64,000 nucleotides of DNA from Brumimicrobium oceani (GTDB taxonomy: Bacteria; Bacteroidota; Bacteroidia; Flavobacteriales_D; Crocinitomicaceae), in contig NZ_QFRJ01000002.1 of assembly GCF_003143775.1 (NCBI RefSeq), positions 144,501 to 208,500 on the forward strand. Reading direction: 5' to 3'. The notes beneath the pieces were generated by a model. That model saw only the letters and a list, made by a program, of their open reading frames with translations, was not told the origin of the DNA and searched no databases. A program made the position numbers and the translations under genes. Each line of letters opens with the position of its first letter. Position 1 is the stretch's first letter. Shown here piece after piece: positions 1-8,616 of this stretch.

Positions 1-699
1 GATTCTTTACTTGTAGATTTACAGAAATCAAATAATTGGACAGAATATGAAAGCAATTATGATTCTTTGAGGGAAATTTATACTGCCGATATCAATTGGG
101 AATTACGGAATAAAATCAATGAATTATACGATTTAGATCAATTTTATAGAGACAAACATGAACTACATCCTTGGAACTTCTTATGGAGGCCATTTATCAG
201 CATCAAATGGAAAAAAGTGGTCAAAGAAATTGTAGAAAATGAATTGACTCCTCTTATTTTAGAATATGGATTCCCAAATGAAAAGCTAATCGGATTAGAT
301 GAAGCTTCTTTTCATCATAAACATCAATATGACAAACTTAAATCAAATTTCGCATTTATTATTTTAGTTCACTATTTCTCCGATCCAAGGCCAACAACAT
401 TGAATGAAATTTTACTTTCAAACATTGAAACAGGAAACATTTCTCCAAAACAATATGCTTCCTTAATAGATTTCCAAGCACAATGGGGACGAAATAAGTA
501 TTACAAAGGATTGCATTACAACGAATGGCATAGTACCAAAAATGAAGAAGATTTAGATCAAATCAACAAAAACAGAGAAGCCATTGGATTAGAAGATTTG
601 GAGAAAAGGGAAATTAAATTTCAAAGGGGCTTGGATGCTTGTAAAGAAAGAAAAAAGGGAAACTACAATCATGTTAGATTTTGGATATTTTGTGGGTAG
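1..699 (+). CDS. Hypothetical protein, 5'-truncated by the window edge
   Basis: The frame is open from base 1 with no stop, so the gene begins outside the window; the TTG at 67 is only an internal codon. The visible 232 residues are hydrophilic and rich in Lys, Asn and aromatic residues, with no signal peptide or membrane segment. There is a Trp/aromatic-rich stretch (HPWNFLWRPF) and a Lys/Arg-rich C-terminus ending HVRFWIFCG. I do not recognise the family and assign no function. A strong bidirectional hairpin follows the stop at once and separates it from the convergent pepT. Confidence 0.7.
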   Translation, partial: DSLLVDLQKSNNWTEYESNYDSLREIYTADINWELRNKINELYDLDQFYRDKHELHPWNFLWRPFISIKWKKVVKEIVENELTPLILEYGFPNEKLIGLDEASFHHKHQYDKLKSNFAFIILVHYFSDPRPTTLNEILLSNIETGNISPKQYASLIDFQAQWGRNKYYKGLHYNEWHSTKNEEDLDQINKNREAIGLEDLEKREIKFQRGLDACKERKKGNYNHVRFWIFCG

Positions 700-707
700 T
701 TATCAGC

Positions 708-780
708 AAAAAAGAGGCTTAGTCACGAGATGAATTCGGCAGGCTATCCACCGATCTCGATATAACTAAACCTCTTTTTT
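708..780. terminator. Bidirectional hairpin terminator between convergent genes
   Basis: Arm 708-723 (AAAAAAGAGGCTTAGT) pairs with 765-780 (ACTAAACCTCTTTTTT) with one C/A mismatch. A nested stem inside the loop pairs CGAGAT (726-731) with ATCTCG (754-759). A-runs before and T-runs after the stem allow termination from both sides: the truncated gene on the plus strand and pepT on the minus strand. Confidence 0.75.
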
Positions 781-863
781 TAATTTAAAAACTTTTATTG
801 CAATTGCTGGTTTCTGAAATAGAAAGCTCTTTGCAATGACAAAAGTAACTTTCTACACAGAAA

Positions 864-2114
864 CTATACGTGTTGTTCCCAAATTTGAACCAGTTCGCCC
901 ATCGTCTGAACGGCCTTTTGCATATCTTGAACACTCACATACTCATGCTTAGAATGTATTGCCATTTCGCCTGTAAACAAGTTCGGACAAGGTAAGCCCA
1001 TGAAAGATAAACGGGAACCATCTGTTCCTCCACGAATAATTACGGGACGTGGTGTAATATCAGACTTTTTCATTGCTTCAATCGCATAATCAGTCACGAA
1101 AGGAACAGTTTTTAGCACTTCCTTCATGTTTCTGTATTGCTCTGTTATTTCAAAGTCCATGCTTGCCGCAGGATATTCAGCGATTACTTTTTCTGCAATC
1201 TCTTTCAATCTTGCTTCATATTCTGCAAGTTTACTGGTTTCGTGATCACGAATAATAAATCCGATCGTAGCCTTTTCTTGAATTCCATCAAACGATGTCG
1301 GGTGAACAAACCCTTCTCTACCTTCAGTAGTTTCTGGCGACCAGCTATCGTTTGGAAGAGCTGCAAGAATTTTACCTCCAATTTTTAAAGCATTAACGAT
1401 TTTACCCTTTGCGTAACCTGGGTGCGCACTAACACCATGAATTGTAATTTTCACTGCATCGGCAGAAAAGCTTTCGTCTTCAATAGATCCTAAAACTCCA
1501 CCATCCAAAGTATAACCGTAATCTGCATTTAGTTTTTCCATGTCTAAATGGTCAACTCCTCTCCCAACTTCTTCGTCTGGCGTAAATAAAATACGAATAT
1601 CCCCATGCTTAATACCAGGATTCCCCATAAGGTATTCCACGAAATCCATAATGCACGCCACACCCGCTTTATCATCTGCTCCAAGCAATGTTAAACCGCT
1701 TGCAGTAATTAAATCATCACCAACTTTTTCCTTTAAGTATGGGTGTTTTTCAGTTGTGATTACCTGAGAGTTATCATCTGGAAGTGTAATTGGATTACCA
1801 TCATAGTTTTTATGTAAAATTGGCTTCACGTTTTTTCCTGTCACATCTGGTGCTGTATCCATGTGTGCACAAAAACACACCGTTGGAACGTCGTTTTCAG
1901 TATTACCTTTTACCGTTCCAAAAACATACCCCCACTCATCCATTTCAGCGTCTTCTACACCTAAATCAAGTAATTCTTGAAGTAAAAGTCGACCTAAATC
2001 TTTTTGAATTTCTGTAGAAGGAAATGAAGTTGAGTTTGGATCTGCTGTTGTATCGATTTGAACGTAGCGCATCAAACGCTCTGCTACCTTGTGATTGTAG
2101 TCTTTTATAGCCAT
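864..2114 (-). CDS. pepT: Peptidase T (tripeptide aminopeptidase)
   Basis: Cytoplasmic di-zinc M20B aminopeptidase that removes the N-terminal residue of tripeptides in peptide salvage. The 416-residue length is normal for PepT. Visible metal and catalytic motifs are CAHMDTAPD (about 82-90, His84 and Asp86), LLGADDKAGVA (bridging Asp about 147), FTPDEEVGRGVDHLD (catalytic/metal Glu about 181-182), and the C-terminal IRGGTDGSRLSFMGLPCPN and HSKHEYVS. The dimerisation lid lies about 210-320. It is monocistronic, with its own leader of about 30 bases and a shared hairpin downstream. The start ATG agrees with the family N-terminus. Confidence 0.96.
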   Translation of the reverse strand: MAIKDYNHKVAERLMRYVQIDTTADPNSTSFPSTEIQKDLGRLLLQELLDLGVEDAEMDEWGYVFGTVKGNTENDVPTVCFCAHMDTAPDVTGKNVKPILHKNYDGNPITLPDDNSQVITTEKHPYLKEKVGDDLITASGLTLLGADDKAGVACIMDFVEYLMGNPGIKHGDIRILFTPDEEVGRGVDHLDMEKLNADYGYTLDGGVLGSIEDESFSADAVKITIHGVSAHPGYAKGKIVNALKIGGKILAALPNDSWSPETTEGREGFVHPTSFDGIQEKATIGFIIRDHETSKLAEYEARLKEIAEKVIAEYPAASMDFEITEQYRNMKEVLKTVPFVTDYAIEAMKKSDITPRPVIIRGGTDGSRLSFMGLPCPNLFTGEMAIHSKHEYVSVQDMQKAVQTMGELVQIWEQHV

Positions 2115-2234
2115 AATATTTGATCTTTTATTGAATTGCTAAGTTAAGGAAAAAAGAATATTACGAATGAGTTTACTGATGGGAATCAAGGGAAATTGAA
2201 GAGTGATTTGCAATTTTTAAATTAAATCGATAAA

Positions 2235-2850
2235 GATTTGGGGTGGTTGGGGTTTGTTTGGTGTTGCGGGGGAAGGATTACGCAAAGCACTGCACTGAGC
2301 TTGCCGAATGTGTTTCACCAAGGGGCAAAGATTCGCAGAGGTTTGGATTGGGTTGGGTTAAGCAGGAGTTTAGCAGAAAAAAAGAAGAATTACACGGAGG
2401 TTCGCTGAGGTGCAGAGATTCGCAGAGGTTTGGGTTGGGTTGGGTTGCGCTGAGGAGTGTCTCAGGAAGGATTACGCAGAGTTCCGCAAAGTTTTCGCAA
2501 AGATTCGCAAAGTTTTTTATTGGGATGGGTTGGGGTACGCAAAGTTTCGCAGAGGGGTGTCTCAGGAAGGATTACGCAGAGTTTAACTGAGGGGCAAAGA
2601 TTCGCAGAGGTTTGGATTGGGTTGGGTTAAGCAGGAGTTTCGCAGAAAAAAAGCAGAATTACGCGGAGTTTAGCTGAGGGGCAGAGATTCGCAGAGGTTT
2701 TGTTTGGTTTAGGTTGGGTTACGGAGAGTTTTGTATGAGAATGGAGGATTACGCAAAGCACTGAGCTTGCCGAATGTGTTTCACCAAGGGGCAAAGATTC
2801 GCAAAGGTTTGGATTGGGTTGGGTTGGTTGGGGCGCTGAGAAGTTTTCAT
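2235..2850. repeat. G-rich degenerate short-repeat tract (TTCGCAGAG-type units)
   Basis: The whole gap between pepT and the toxin-antitoxin pair is built from degenerate units of the type (A/T)TACGCAGAG, TTCGCAAAG and TTTGG(A/G)TTGGG. In the cleanest stretch CGCARAG starts at 2475, 2485, 2496 and 2506, a period of 10-11 bases. Larger copies are nested: 2275-2359 matches 2746-2825 apart from a 5-base CACTG insertion; 2322-2399 matches 2591-2668; 2453-2483 matches 2553-2583, exactly 100 bases apart. Strand composition is very skewed (G-rich, C-poor) and unlike its neighbours. An open frame at 2243-2590 is judged a by-product of the repeats. Confidence 0.85.
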
Positions 2851-2860
2851 TTTAAAAAAA

Positions 2861-2902
2861 AGTAAAAATACTTTTAAAACAAAGTAAAAATACTTATTTT
2901 TG
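2861..2902 (+). promoter_or_regulatory. Promoter with paired operator-like dyads for the toxin-antitoxin operon
   Basis: The -7 box TATTTTTG (2895-2902) is a perfect TAnnTTTG match. Two copies of the dyad AGTA-AAAA-TACT lie at 2861-2872 and 2883-2894, exactly 22 bases (two helical turns) apart, inside a longer direct repeat AAAGTAAAAATACTT. The second copy abuts the -7 box. This layout suits autorepression by the antitoxin, which is usual for Xre/MbcA-RES pairs. The expected transcript start near 2906 rules out the upstream TTG at 2900 as the start codon. Confidence 0.6.
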
Positions 2903-2917
2903 AGGAAACGATTGATT

Positions 2918-3343
2918 ATGAAGAACAAAGAATATAAATACGACCCAGATAAAATACCTGATTCCGTTTCAGATGTAGAAATAGTGTATTACATAAACAC
3001 AGTTAATATTGCTAGTAAAGAGTTCAAATTCTTTAAAAAATTAGCACAAAAAACAGATAAAATAATTTCTGAGTGGTTCAATGTAAGTGAAAAAACCTTC
3101 CAAAACTACAAGAATTTAAAAACAGAGATTTCTCTGCCTTTCAAAGAAAAGTTTTTCCTTTTAATCGCGCTTTACAAGAAAGGTGAGTTGGTTTTCGGTT
3201 CGAAAGAAGCTTTTAACACTTGGCTAGAAACCCCAAATTTTCAATTCAATAACCTTCCTCCTGTTGATTTCTTTAAAAGCATTTCAGGAATTAGATACAT
3301 CGAAGACCGTTTAACAGGTATAGAATACGGTGATAACGCCTAA
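2918..3343 (+). CDS. Xre/MbcA/ParS-type antitoxin
   Basis: Antitoxin partner of the RES toxin that follows. The 141-residue product starts at ATG 2918; a TTG start at 2900 would overlap the promoter. The N-terminal two-thirds contains a helix-turn-helix-like region (about 50-85, KIISEWFNVSEKTFQNYKN), the Xre-like DNA-binding part typical of this family. The C-terminal third (about 95-141, LYKKGELVFGSKEAFNTWLE, then DRLTGIEYG) matches the toxin-binding MbcA/ParS (DUF2384) C-terminal domain, which normally ends in a G(I/V)xx(I/Y)-like motif. By family knowledge it neutralises the toxin and represses its own operon. The toxin follows after 12 bases. Confidence 0.88.
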   Translation: MKNKEYKYDPDKIPDSVSDVEIVYYINTVNIASKEFKFFKKLAQKTDKIISEWFNVSEKTFQNYKNLKTEISLPFKEKFFLLIALYKKGELVFGSKEAFNTWLETPNFQFNNLPPVDFFKSISGIRYIEDRLTGIEYGDNA

Positions 3344-3355
3344 GCGCTTGTAAAC

Positions 3356-3808
3356 ATGGCAGTATTCAGGATTTCTCATAAAAAGCATTCTAGAAAACTT
3401 ACGAGTTCTGGAGCTTCAAATCGATGGAATAAAAAAAATGAATTTGTCATTTACACAGGTTCTTCCAGATCATTATCTACGCTGGAGTTAGTGGTTCATC
3501 GCAATGCCATAAATCCCGACCCGAACTATGAAGTAATGATCATTTCAATTGCCGATGATGAAGAACTCTACGAACAAGTTTTAACAAAGGATTTACCTGA
3601 TGATTGGCGAAAATTTAGAAGATACCCAGAACTACAAGAAATAGGCTCTAACTGGTACAAAGAACAAAGGTCACTAGTGCTTAAAGTTCCTTCTGCTATA
3701 ATTACCAGAGAGTTCAACTACATCATTAATACCCAACACCCTTTATTTGACGAAAAAGTTAAACTGGTAAGAAATGAAGATTACTTTTTTGATGGCAGAT
3801 TATTTTGA
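3356..3808 (+). CDS. RES-domain toxin (NAD+ phosphorylase family)
   Basis: RES toxins deplete NAD+ by phosphorolysis or ADP-ribosyl transfer. The 150-residue length is typical. Signature residues are visible: Arg5 (VFRIS), the GASNRWN block (Arg23, usually GxxxxGGRWN), Tyr33, Glu44 in STLELVVH, and the late IGSNWYKEQRSLVLKVPSA block with the conserved Ser113. The three residues that name the family (Arg, Glu, Ser) all seem present, so the toxin is probably intact. It is co-transcribed with the antitoxin and followed by a perfect hairpin. Which cofactor chemistry it uses cannot be read from the sequence. Confidence 0.9.
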   Translation: MAVFRISHKKHSRKLTSSGASNRWNKKNEFVIYTGSSRSLSTLELVVHRNAINPDPNYEVMIISIADDEELYEQVLTKDLPDDWRKFRRYPELQEIGSNWYKEQRSLVLKVPSAIITREFNYIINTQHPLFDEKVKLVRNEDYFFDGRLF

Positions 3809-3825
3809 TTTTATTTTTGTGGAGG

Positions 3826-3875
3826 TTTTTATTCCTTTAGAGGCGCGATGCATTGCGCCTCTAAAGGAATAAAAA
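3826..3875. terminator. Perfect 21-base hairpin terminator between the RES toxin and pheT
   Basis: Arm 3826-3846 and arm 3855-3875 are exact reverse complements (core TTCCTTTAGAGGCGC) around an 8-base loop. Flanking T/A runs on both sides make it bidirectional. It starts directly at the pheT stop codon (3876-3878 on the minus strand). Confidence 0.85.
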
Positions 3876-6314
3876 TTATGACCTTAATTCTGCTTTCAAC
3901 TGTTCTTCTAATTGAATGCGGATATTCTCCATTACTTTATCAATCTGATCGTCTTTCAATGTTTTTTCATCGTCTTGGAAATAAAAACTCACAGCATAAG
4001 ACTTTTTGTCCTCGGCTAGCTTATCCCCTTCGTAAACATCAAAAAGGTTTACTTCTTTCAATAGTTTCCGCTCTGACTTCCTTGCAATGACTTCTATTTC
4101 TTGGAAGGTTACTGCCTTATCTAGCAACAAAGAAAAGTCGCGTCTCATGGCAAATGTTTTAGGCAAAGGCTTAAATAAAACCTTATTTCGATTACCTAAA
4201 CTCAGAATCATGTCCCAATCTAAATCAGCAATATAAACTTTTTGCTTTACTCCTAAACTTTTGTTCAGTTGAGTGCTTGTCCATCCAATTTCACCTATTT
4301 TGTCTTTTTGAACGTACAATTGCATTCCATCTTCGAGGATAGACTTTTTTAAGCCTTTCATTGAAGCCATTCCATCTAATCCCAGACGATCTAATATCGC
4401 AGTTACAATTCCTTTTAGGGTAAAAAACGAAACTTCCTCTTGATTAGAATTCCATTGTTCAGGCTCTTTTGATCCAGTTAGAAAAATAGAAAGGCGTTTA
4501 TTTTCTTTAAATTCACCATTGAATTTTTGATAAATCTTTCCAAATTCAAACAATCCTAAATCAGAATTTTGGCGATTTTTATTGTGTGCCACTGTTGTTA
4601 ATCCTTGGAAAATTAAAGATTGACGCATTACGTCTAAGTCTAAGCTCAGTGGATTTAACATTTTCACAGAATGGTCATTTGAAAAGGCTTCTCCTCCATG
4701 CTCATCGATTAAACTACTAGAAGTTAATGAGTTATTCATCATTTCAAAATACCCTTGAGACACCAACAAATCAGCAATGGTATTTAATCTCATTTCCTCA
4801 CTTCTTAAATTCTGATCAGAAAGGCTAATGTTCCATTTTTTAGGCAATTCTATATTATTAAATCCATAAATGCGTAAAACTTCCTCAATTACATCTGCTT
4901 CTCGCGTAACATCTACGCGATAAGTAGGAATTTTTAGTTTAACTTGATCGCCGTTATTTTGAAGAATCTGAATATCCAAAGCGTTCAATATTTCACCTAC
5001 TTTATCTACATCAATATCATTTCCTATTAATTGGTTACATCTAGAATAGCTAAACATAACTTCGTTTGGCTCAACACGCTTTGGATAAAACGGAATAGGT
5101 TCGTGCGATATATTCCCTTCAGCCAGCTTTGCTATTAAAGTTGCGGCTCTTTTCATCGCAAAAGGAATCATACAAATATCAACCCCCCTTTCATATCGGA
5201 AGGAAGCATCAGTGTTTAATCCGTGGCGTTTAGCTGTTTTACGAACACTCACAGGATTAAAATAAGCGGCTTCGATAAAAATAGATGTGGTATCTGTGTT
5301 TACTCCTGAATTCATTCCTCCAAAAACACCAGCAATTGCTAGGTTTTTAGTTCCATTTGTAATCATTAAATCTTTCTCTGTCAAAGTACGTTCAACATCA
5401 TCCAAAGTGGTGAATTTCTCCCCTTCTTCCGCATGTTTTACCACAATTTTCTCTCCCACCTTGCTCAAGTCAAAGGCATGTAATGGAGTTCCCAATTCAT
5501 GCATCACAAAATTGGTCACGTCAACAACATTATTAATTGGCGTTAGTCCGATGGTTAATAAGTAATTCTTTAACCAATCAGGCGAAGGTTTTACTTTCAA
5601 ATTTGAAACAACACAGCCCATATATCTAGGACAGTCTTCTGGGGATTGCACCTCAATTTTCACTTTCTCACCGCTCTCAAAAAGCTCATATGCACTGATA
5701 TCAGGCAATTGTAAAGAGCTTTTTTCCGTTTTGTGAATTTTGTTGAAAGCCACAATATCTCTTGCCACTCCAAGGTGACCTAAGGCATCACTTCTATTTG
5801 GTGTTAAACCAATCTCAATTCTATAATCGTCTGCCAAATTGAAATACTCAGCTGCTTTTTGCCCAATCTTTGCATCTTCTGGTAAGACCATAATTCCATC
5901 ATGAGAAACGCCCATACCTAGTTCGTCCTCAGCGCAAATCATACCGAAAGACTCAACACCCCTAATTTTTGCTTTTTTAATTTTAAAAGGTTCATCTGGA
6001 TTAGGATAAAGCGTAGTTCCAACAGTAGCCACAACTACTTTCTGTCCTTCGGCAACATTTGGTGCTCCACAAACGATTTGAACATCTTCCGCTTCGCCAA
6101 TGTTCACTGTTGTTACATTTAATCGATCTGCTCCTTCGTGAGGTTTACAACTTGTTACGTGTCCGATAACAACACCAGCTAATCCTCCTTTAATGATTTC
6201 AACTTTTTCAAGCCCCTCCACTTCAAGTCCAGTATCAGTAAGAATTTCACTCAAACGTTCTGGTGAATGCTCAGTTTTTACGTAATTTTTCAACCAATTA
6301 TATGAAACTTTCAT
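3876..6314 (-). CDS. pheT: Phenylalanine--tRNA ligase beta subunit
   Basis: Beta subunit of the alpha2-beta2 phenylalanyl-tRNA synthetase, which charges tRNA-Phe. At 812 residues it is full length. Order of domains: N-terminal segment starting MKVSYNWLKNYV; tRNA-binding OB fold about 40-150 (VIGHVTSCKPHEGADRLNVT); B3/B4 editing region; B5 domain about 405-475; catalytic-like core; and a C-terminal anticodon-binding FDX-ACB domain about 720-812 (RRDFSLLLDKAVTF). No pheS is adjacent, so the subunits are encoded apart, as in many Bacteroidota. The minus-strand -7 box TATTTTTG (6344-6351) gives a short leader. Confidence 0.97.
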   Translation of the reverse strand: MKVSYNWLKNYVKTEHSPERLSEILTDTGLEVEGLEKVEIIKGGLAGVVIGHVTSCKPHEGADRLNVTTVNIGEAEDVQIVCGAPNVAEGQKVVVATVGTTLYPNPDEPFKIKKAKIRGVESFGMICAEDELGMGVSHDGIMVLPEDAKIGQKAAEYFNLADDYRIEIGLTPNRSDALGHLGVARDIVAFNKIHKTEKSSLQLPDISAYELFESGEKVKIEVQSPEDCPRYMGCVVSNLKVKPSPDWLKNYLLTIGLTPINNVVDVTNFVMHELGTPLHAFDLSKVGEKIVVKHAEEGEKFTTLDDVERTLTEKDLMITNGTKNLAIAGVFGGMNSGVNTDTTSIFIEAAYFNPVSVRKTAKRHGLNTDASFRYERGVDICMIPFAMKRAATLIAKLAEGNISHEPIPFYPKRVEPNEVMFSYSRCNQLIGNDIDVDKVGEILNALDIQILQNNGDQVKLKIPTYRVDVTREADVIEEVLRIYGFNNIELPKKWNISLSDQNLRSEEMRLNTIADLLVSQGYFEMMNNSLTSSSLIDEHGGEAFSNDHSVKMLNPLSLDLDVMRQSLIFQGLTTVAHNKNRQNSDLGLFEFGKIYQKFNGEFKENKRLSIFLTGSKEPEQWNSNQEEVSFFTLKGIVTAILDRLGLDGMASMKGLKKSILEDGMQLYVQKDKIGEIGWTSTQLNKSLGVKQKVYIADLDWDMILSLGNRNKVLFKPLPKTFAMRRDFSLLLDKAVTFQEIEVIARKSERKLLKEVNLFDVYEGDKLAEDKKSYAVSFYFQDDEKTLKDDQIDKVMENIRIQLEEQLKAELRS

Positions 6315-6343
6315 GTTTTTTAATTTCGGTATTTTTCAATCTG

Positions 6344-6351
6344 CAAAAATA
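6344..6351 (-). promoter_or_regulatory. pheT promoter -7 box
   Basis: On the minus strand this reads TATTTTTG, a perfect TAnnTTTG, about 30 bases before the pheT ATG. No exact TTTG -33 element is visible; TTCG about 22 bases upstream is the nearest. Confidence 0.5.
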
Positions 6352-6496
6352 GTCAAATTATTGTCATACTTTTCGAAATAAGGATGAGTTTATAAGCATT
6401 TGGGTAGATAAAGGGCTTTATTCTTTTCTGAGCTTTCATTATGCCGTCCGAATACATATTTGAGTCCTGTTACTATCAATTATAAATCTGCATGCA

Positions 6497-6504
6497 TATA
6501 TTTG
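6497..6504 (+). promoter_or_regulatory. Promoter -7 box of the RluA-type gene
   Basis: TATATTTG fits TAnnTTTG. A transcript from about 6508 would exclude the upstream TTG at 6460 and supports ATG 6535 as the start, with a leader of about 27 bases. Confidence 0.45.
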
Positions 6505-6534
6505 TGGTCAATTTCAATTTATACATTCGTTTCA

Positions 6535-8214
6535 ATGAAAAACCCTTCTCGATTTATTTCTTTTAGCAAAGATTTTACTGCCTTATCCTTACCTCAAAAA
6601 TTCACTTATCCATTTTATTATACACCTCATCCCTTGGCAACTCTTGCTGCGGAGCAATTACAATGCTACATCGAGAAGCAAAACTGGAATCATAATTTTG
6701 GTATTGAACCCAACCAAGAAGGGCTAGAAATAGGGAAAATGTTTGGTGTTTTAGTTGTGGAAAATGAAGGGGGACAATTGGGGTATTTAGCCGCATTCTC
6801 GGGTAAACTTGCAAACTCAAATCACCATAAACACTTTGTACCTCCAGTTTTCGATATGCTAACAGATGGAAGTTTCTTTTTGGAAGGAGAATTAAAAATA
6901 AACGACATTAATGCGAGAATTTCGGAGATTGAGAAGGATGAACAATATTTAAATTTAAAAGAGGATTTCAGGTCCAGAAAAGAAAAACTTATAACAGAGG
7001 AAGAAAATCTACGTGAAGAAATGCGCAATGCTAAAGCGCAAAGAAAGAAAATTCGATTGGAGCAGAAAACTAAATTAAATCCTTCCGAATATGAAAATTT
7101 ATTAGAAGAGCTGGCCAAAGAAAGTATTGCCTATAAAACCAAATTGGCAGATTTTAAGCGTTATTATTCAGTTCAAATTGCTGAAATTGATAAAAAATTA
7201 AAACCTTTTTCCAATGAATTAAATGATCTTTTACAAAAACGAAAAACGGATTCGGCTCAACTTCAGCAGAGACTTTTCAAATCTTATAAATTCCTAAATT
7301 ACAATGGCAATGAAAAGGCGCTATTAGATATTTTTAAAGATACAGCTTTTCGAAAACCCCCAGCAGGAGCTGGGGAATGTGCTGCCCCCAAACTTTTACA
7401 CTACGCATTTAAAAACAATTTAAAACCTATTGCGATGGCAGAGTTTTGGTGGGGAGCACCTCCTGGAACTGAAATTAGACAACATAAACAATATTATCCT
7501 GCATGTTTAGGAAAATGTAAACCCATTCTTTCTCATATGCTCGAAGGAATTGAAGTTGAACCCAATCCCTTGCTGTCCAACCCAGGAATTGATAAAGTGA
7601 TTACCACTGTTTATGAAGACGATTATATATTGGTCATTAATAAGCCCTATGATTTACTCTCTGTTCCCGGCAAAGAAATTTACGATTCTGTTTATGCGCG
7701 CATCAAGAAGCAATACCCCAATGCGGAAGGTCCGCTTTTAATTCATAGGCTAGATATGTCTACCTCTGGCATATTAATTATTGCAAAAGATATAGAATCA
7801 CACCGTATTCTTCAGCAGCAATTTATTAAGAGAACAGTTGAAAAATCTTACACTGCTTTACTCGATGGTTACTTGAAAGAAACTCAAGGGACAATAGATT
7901 TACCACTTATTTTAGATGTTCTGGACAGACCAAGACAAAAAGTAGATTTTGAGAAAGGTAAATCTGCAAGAACCGAATGGCGTGTGCTAGAACGCAAAAA
8001 AGGAATGACCAGAATTGAGTTAATTCCTGTTACAGGTAGAACTCATCAATTAAGAGTGCATTGTGCACATATTAAGGGTTTAAACACCCCAATAAAAGGA
8101 GATGATCTGTATGGAAAAGTGAGTGACAGGCTCTATCTCCATGCAACAACACTTAAGATTAAACATCCTGCTACCAAAGAGGAAATGTTTTTTGAAGCTC
8201 AGCCGGAGTTTTAG
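6535..8214 (+). CDS. RluA-family RNA pseudouridine synthase with long N-terminal extension
   Basis: Isomerises uridine to pseudouridine in RNA, probably rRNA or tRNA. The 559-residue protein has an RluA catalytic domain in its last 210 residues: VINKPYDLLSVPG, then HRLDMSTSGILI with the catalytic Asp, and GRTHQLRVHCAH near the end. The first 350 residues are not part of the classical fold. They contain a charged predicted coiled coil (about 125-245) and a second block with four or five Cys residues (PAGAGECAAPKLL, PACLGKCKPIL). Similar long RluA proteins exist in several phyla, so this is probably a real subfamily. The substrate is not known from the sequence. I chose ATG 6535 because the promoter box lies after the alternative TTG at 6460. 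Confidence 0.9.
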   Translation: MKNPSRFISFSKDFTALSLPQKFTYPFYYTPHPLATLAAEQLQCYIEKQNWNHNFGIEPNQEGLEIGKMFGVLVVENEGGQLGYLAAFSGKLANSNHHKHFVPPVFDMLTDGSFFLEGELKINDINARISEIEKDEQYLNLKEDFRSRKEKLITEEENLREEMRNAKAQRKKIRLEQKTKLNPSEYENLLEELAKESIAYKTKLADFKRYYSVQIAEIDKKLKPFSNELNDLLQKRKTDSAQLQQRLFKSYKFLNYNGNEKALLDIFKDTAFRKPPAGAGECAAPKLLHYAFKNNLKPIAMAEFWWGAPPGTEIRQHKQYYPACLGKCKPILSHMLEGIEVEPNPLLSNPGIDKVITTVYEDDYILVINKPYDLLSVPGKEIYDSVYARIKKQYPNAEGPLLIHRLDMSTSGILIIAKDIESHRILQQQFIKRTVEKSYTALLDGYLKETQGTIDLPLILDVLDRPRQKVDFEKGKSARTEWRVLERKKGMTRIELIPVTGRTHQLRVHCAHIKGLNTPIKGDDLYGKVSDRLYLHATTLKIKHPATKEEMFFEAQPEF

Positions 8215-8616
8215 AATTATCGATGATTCAGAATTGAAAATTGTTTAACATACAATGATTACTTGTTTTAACTCAATCAATATTTAAGGATCGACAGCTA
8301 TAGGATTACCGCTTTATAGTTCCCATATCATTCTGATATTCAAAACATTGAATTCTAAAGATCACTTAGAATAAATCAAAAGAAACTCTTGGGAAATAAA
8401 AAACTGAGTTTTGTTTTGTTTCACTCAATGAAGGAGCTCTTCTCATCCAATTATTATCAAAGCTGTTTACAATAGAAGATCAAGAGGATTAAAGGCTAGT
8501 GCTTTTTGCGATTTACATGGATAAGGCTATACTTCTATTTCAGGATAATAGGACTAAAGAAAAAGAATTAATTTACGAACTTCAAAAGTACCAACTTTCA
8601 CCGATCAATTGAAAAT
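8215..8616. other. Intergenic, about 400 bases, no convincing feature
   Basis: AT-rich spacer between convergent genes. I found no clear hairpin terminator, tRNA or repeat. A 31-codon plus-strand frame (8517-8612, MDKAILLFQDNRTKEKELIY at its start) is the only suggestive reading and is too short to call. Confidence 0.5.

Noticed and set aside
2243-2590. 115-codon plus-strand frame in the repeat tract
   Set aside because: Made of repeat units (KDYAEF/QRFGLGW patterns), no promoter or family match; open because stop codons are rare in this G-rich sequence.
2235-2850. CRISPR array
   Set aside because: Repeats are degenerate and have no spacers of constant length, and no cas genes are nearby.
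8517-8612. 31-codon plus-strand frame in the gap after the RluA gene
   Set aside because: Too short, no supporting promoter, and it abuts the end of a convergent gene.
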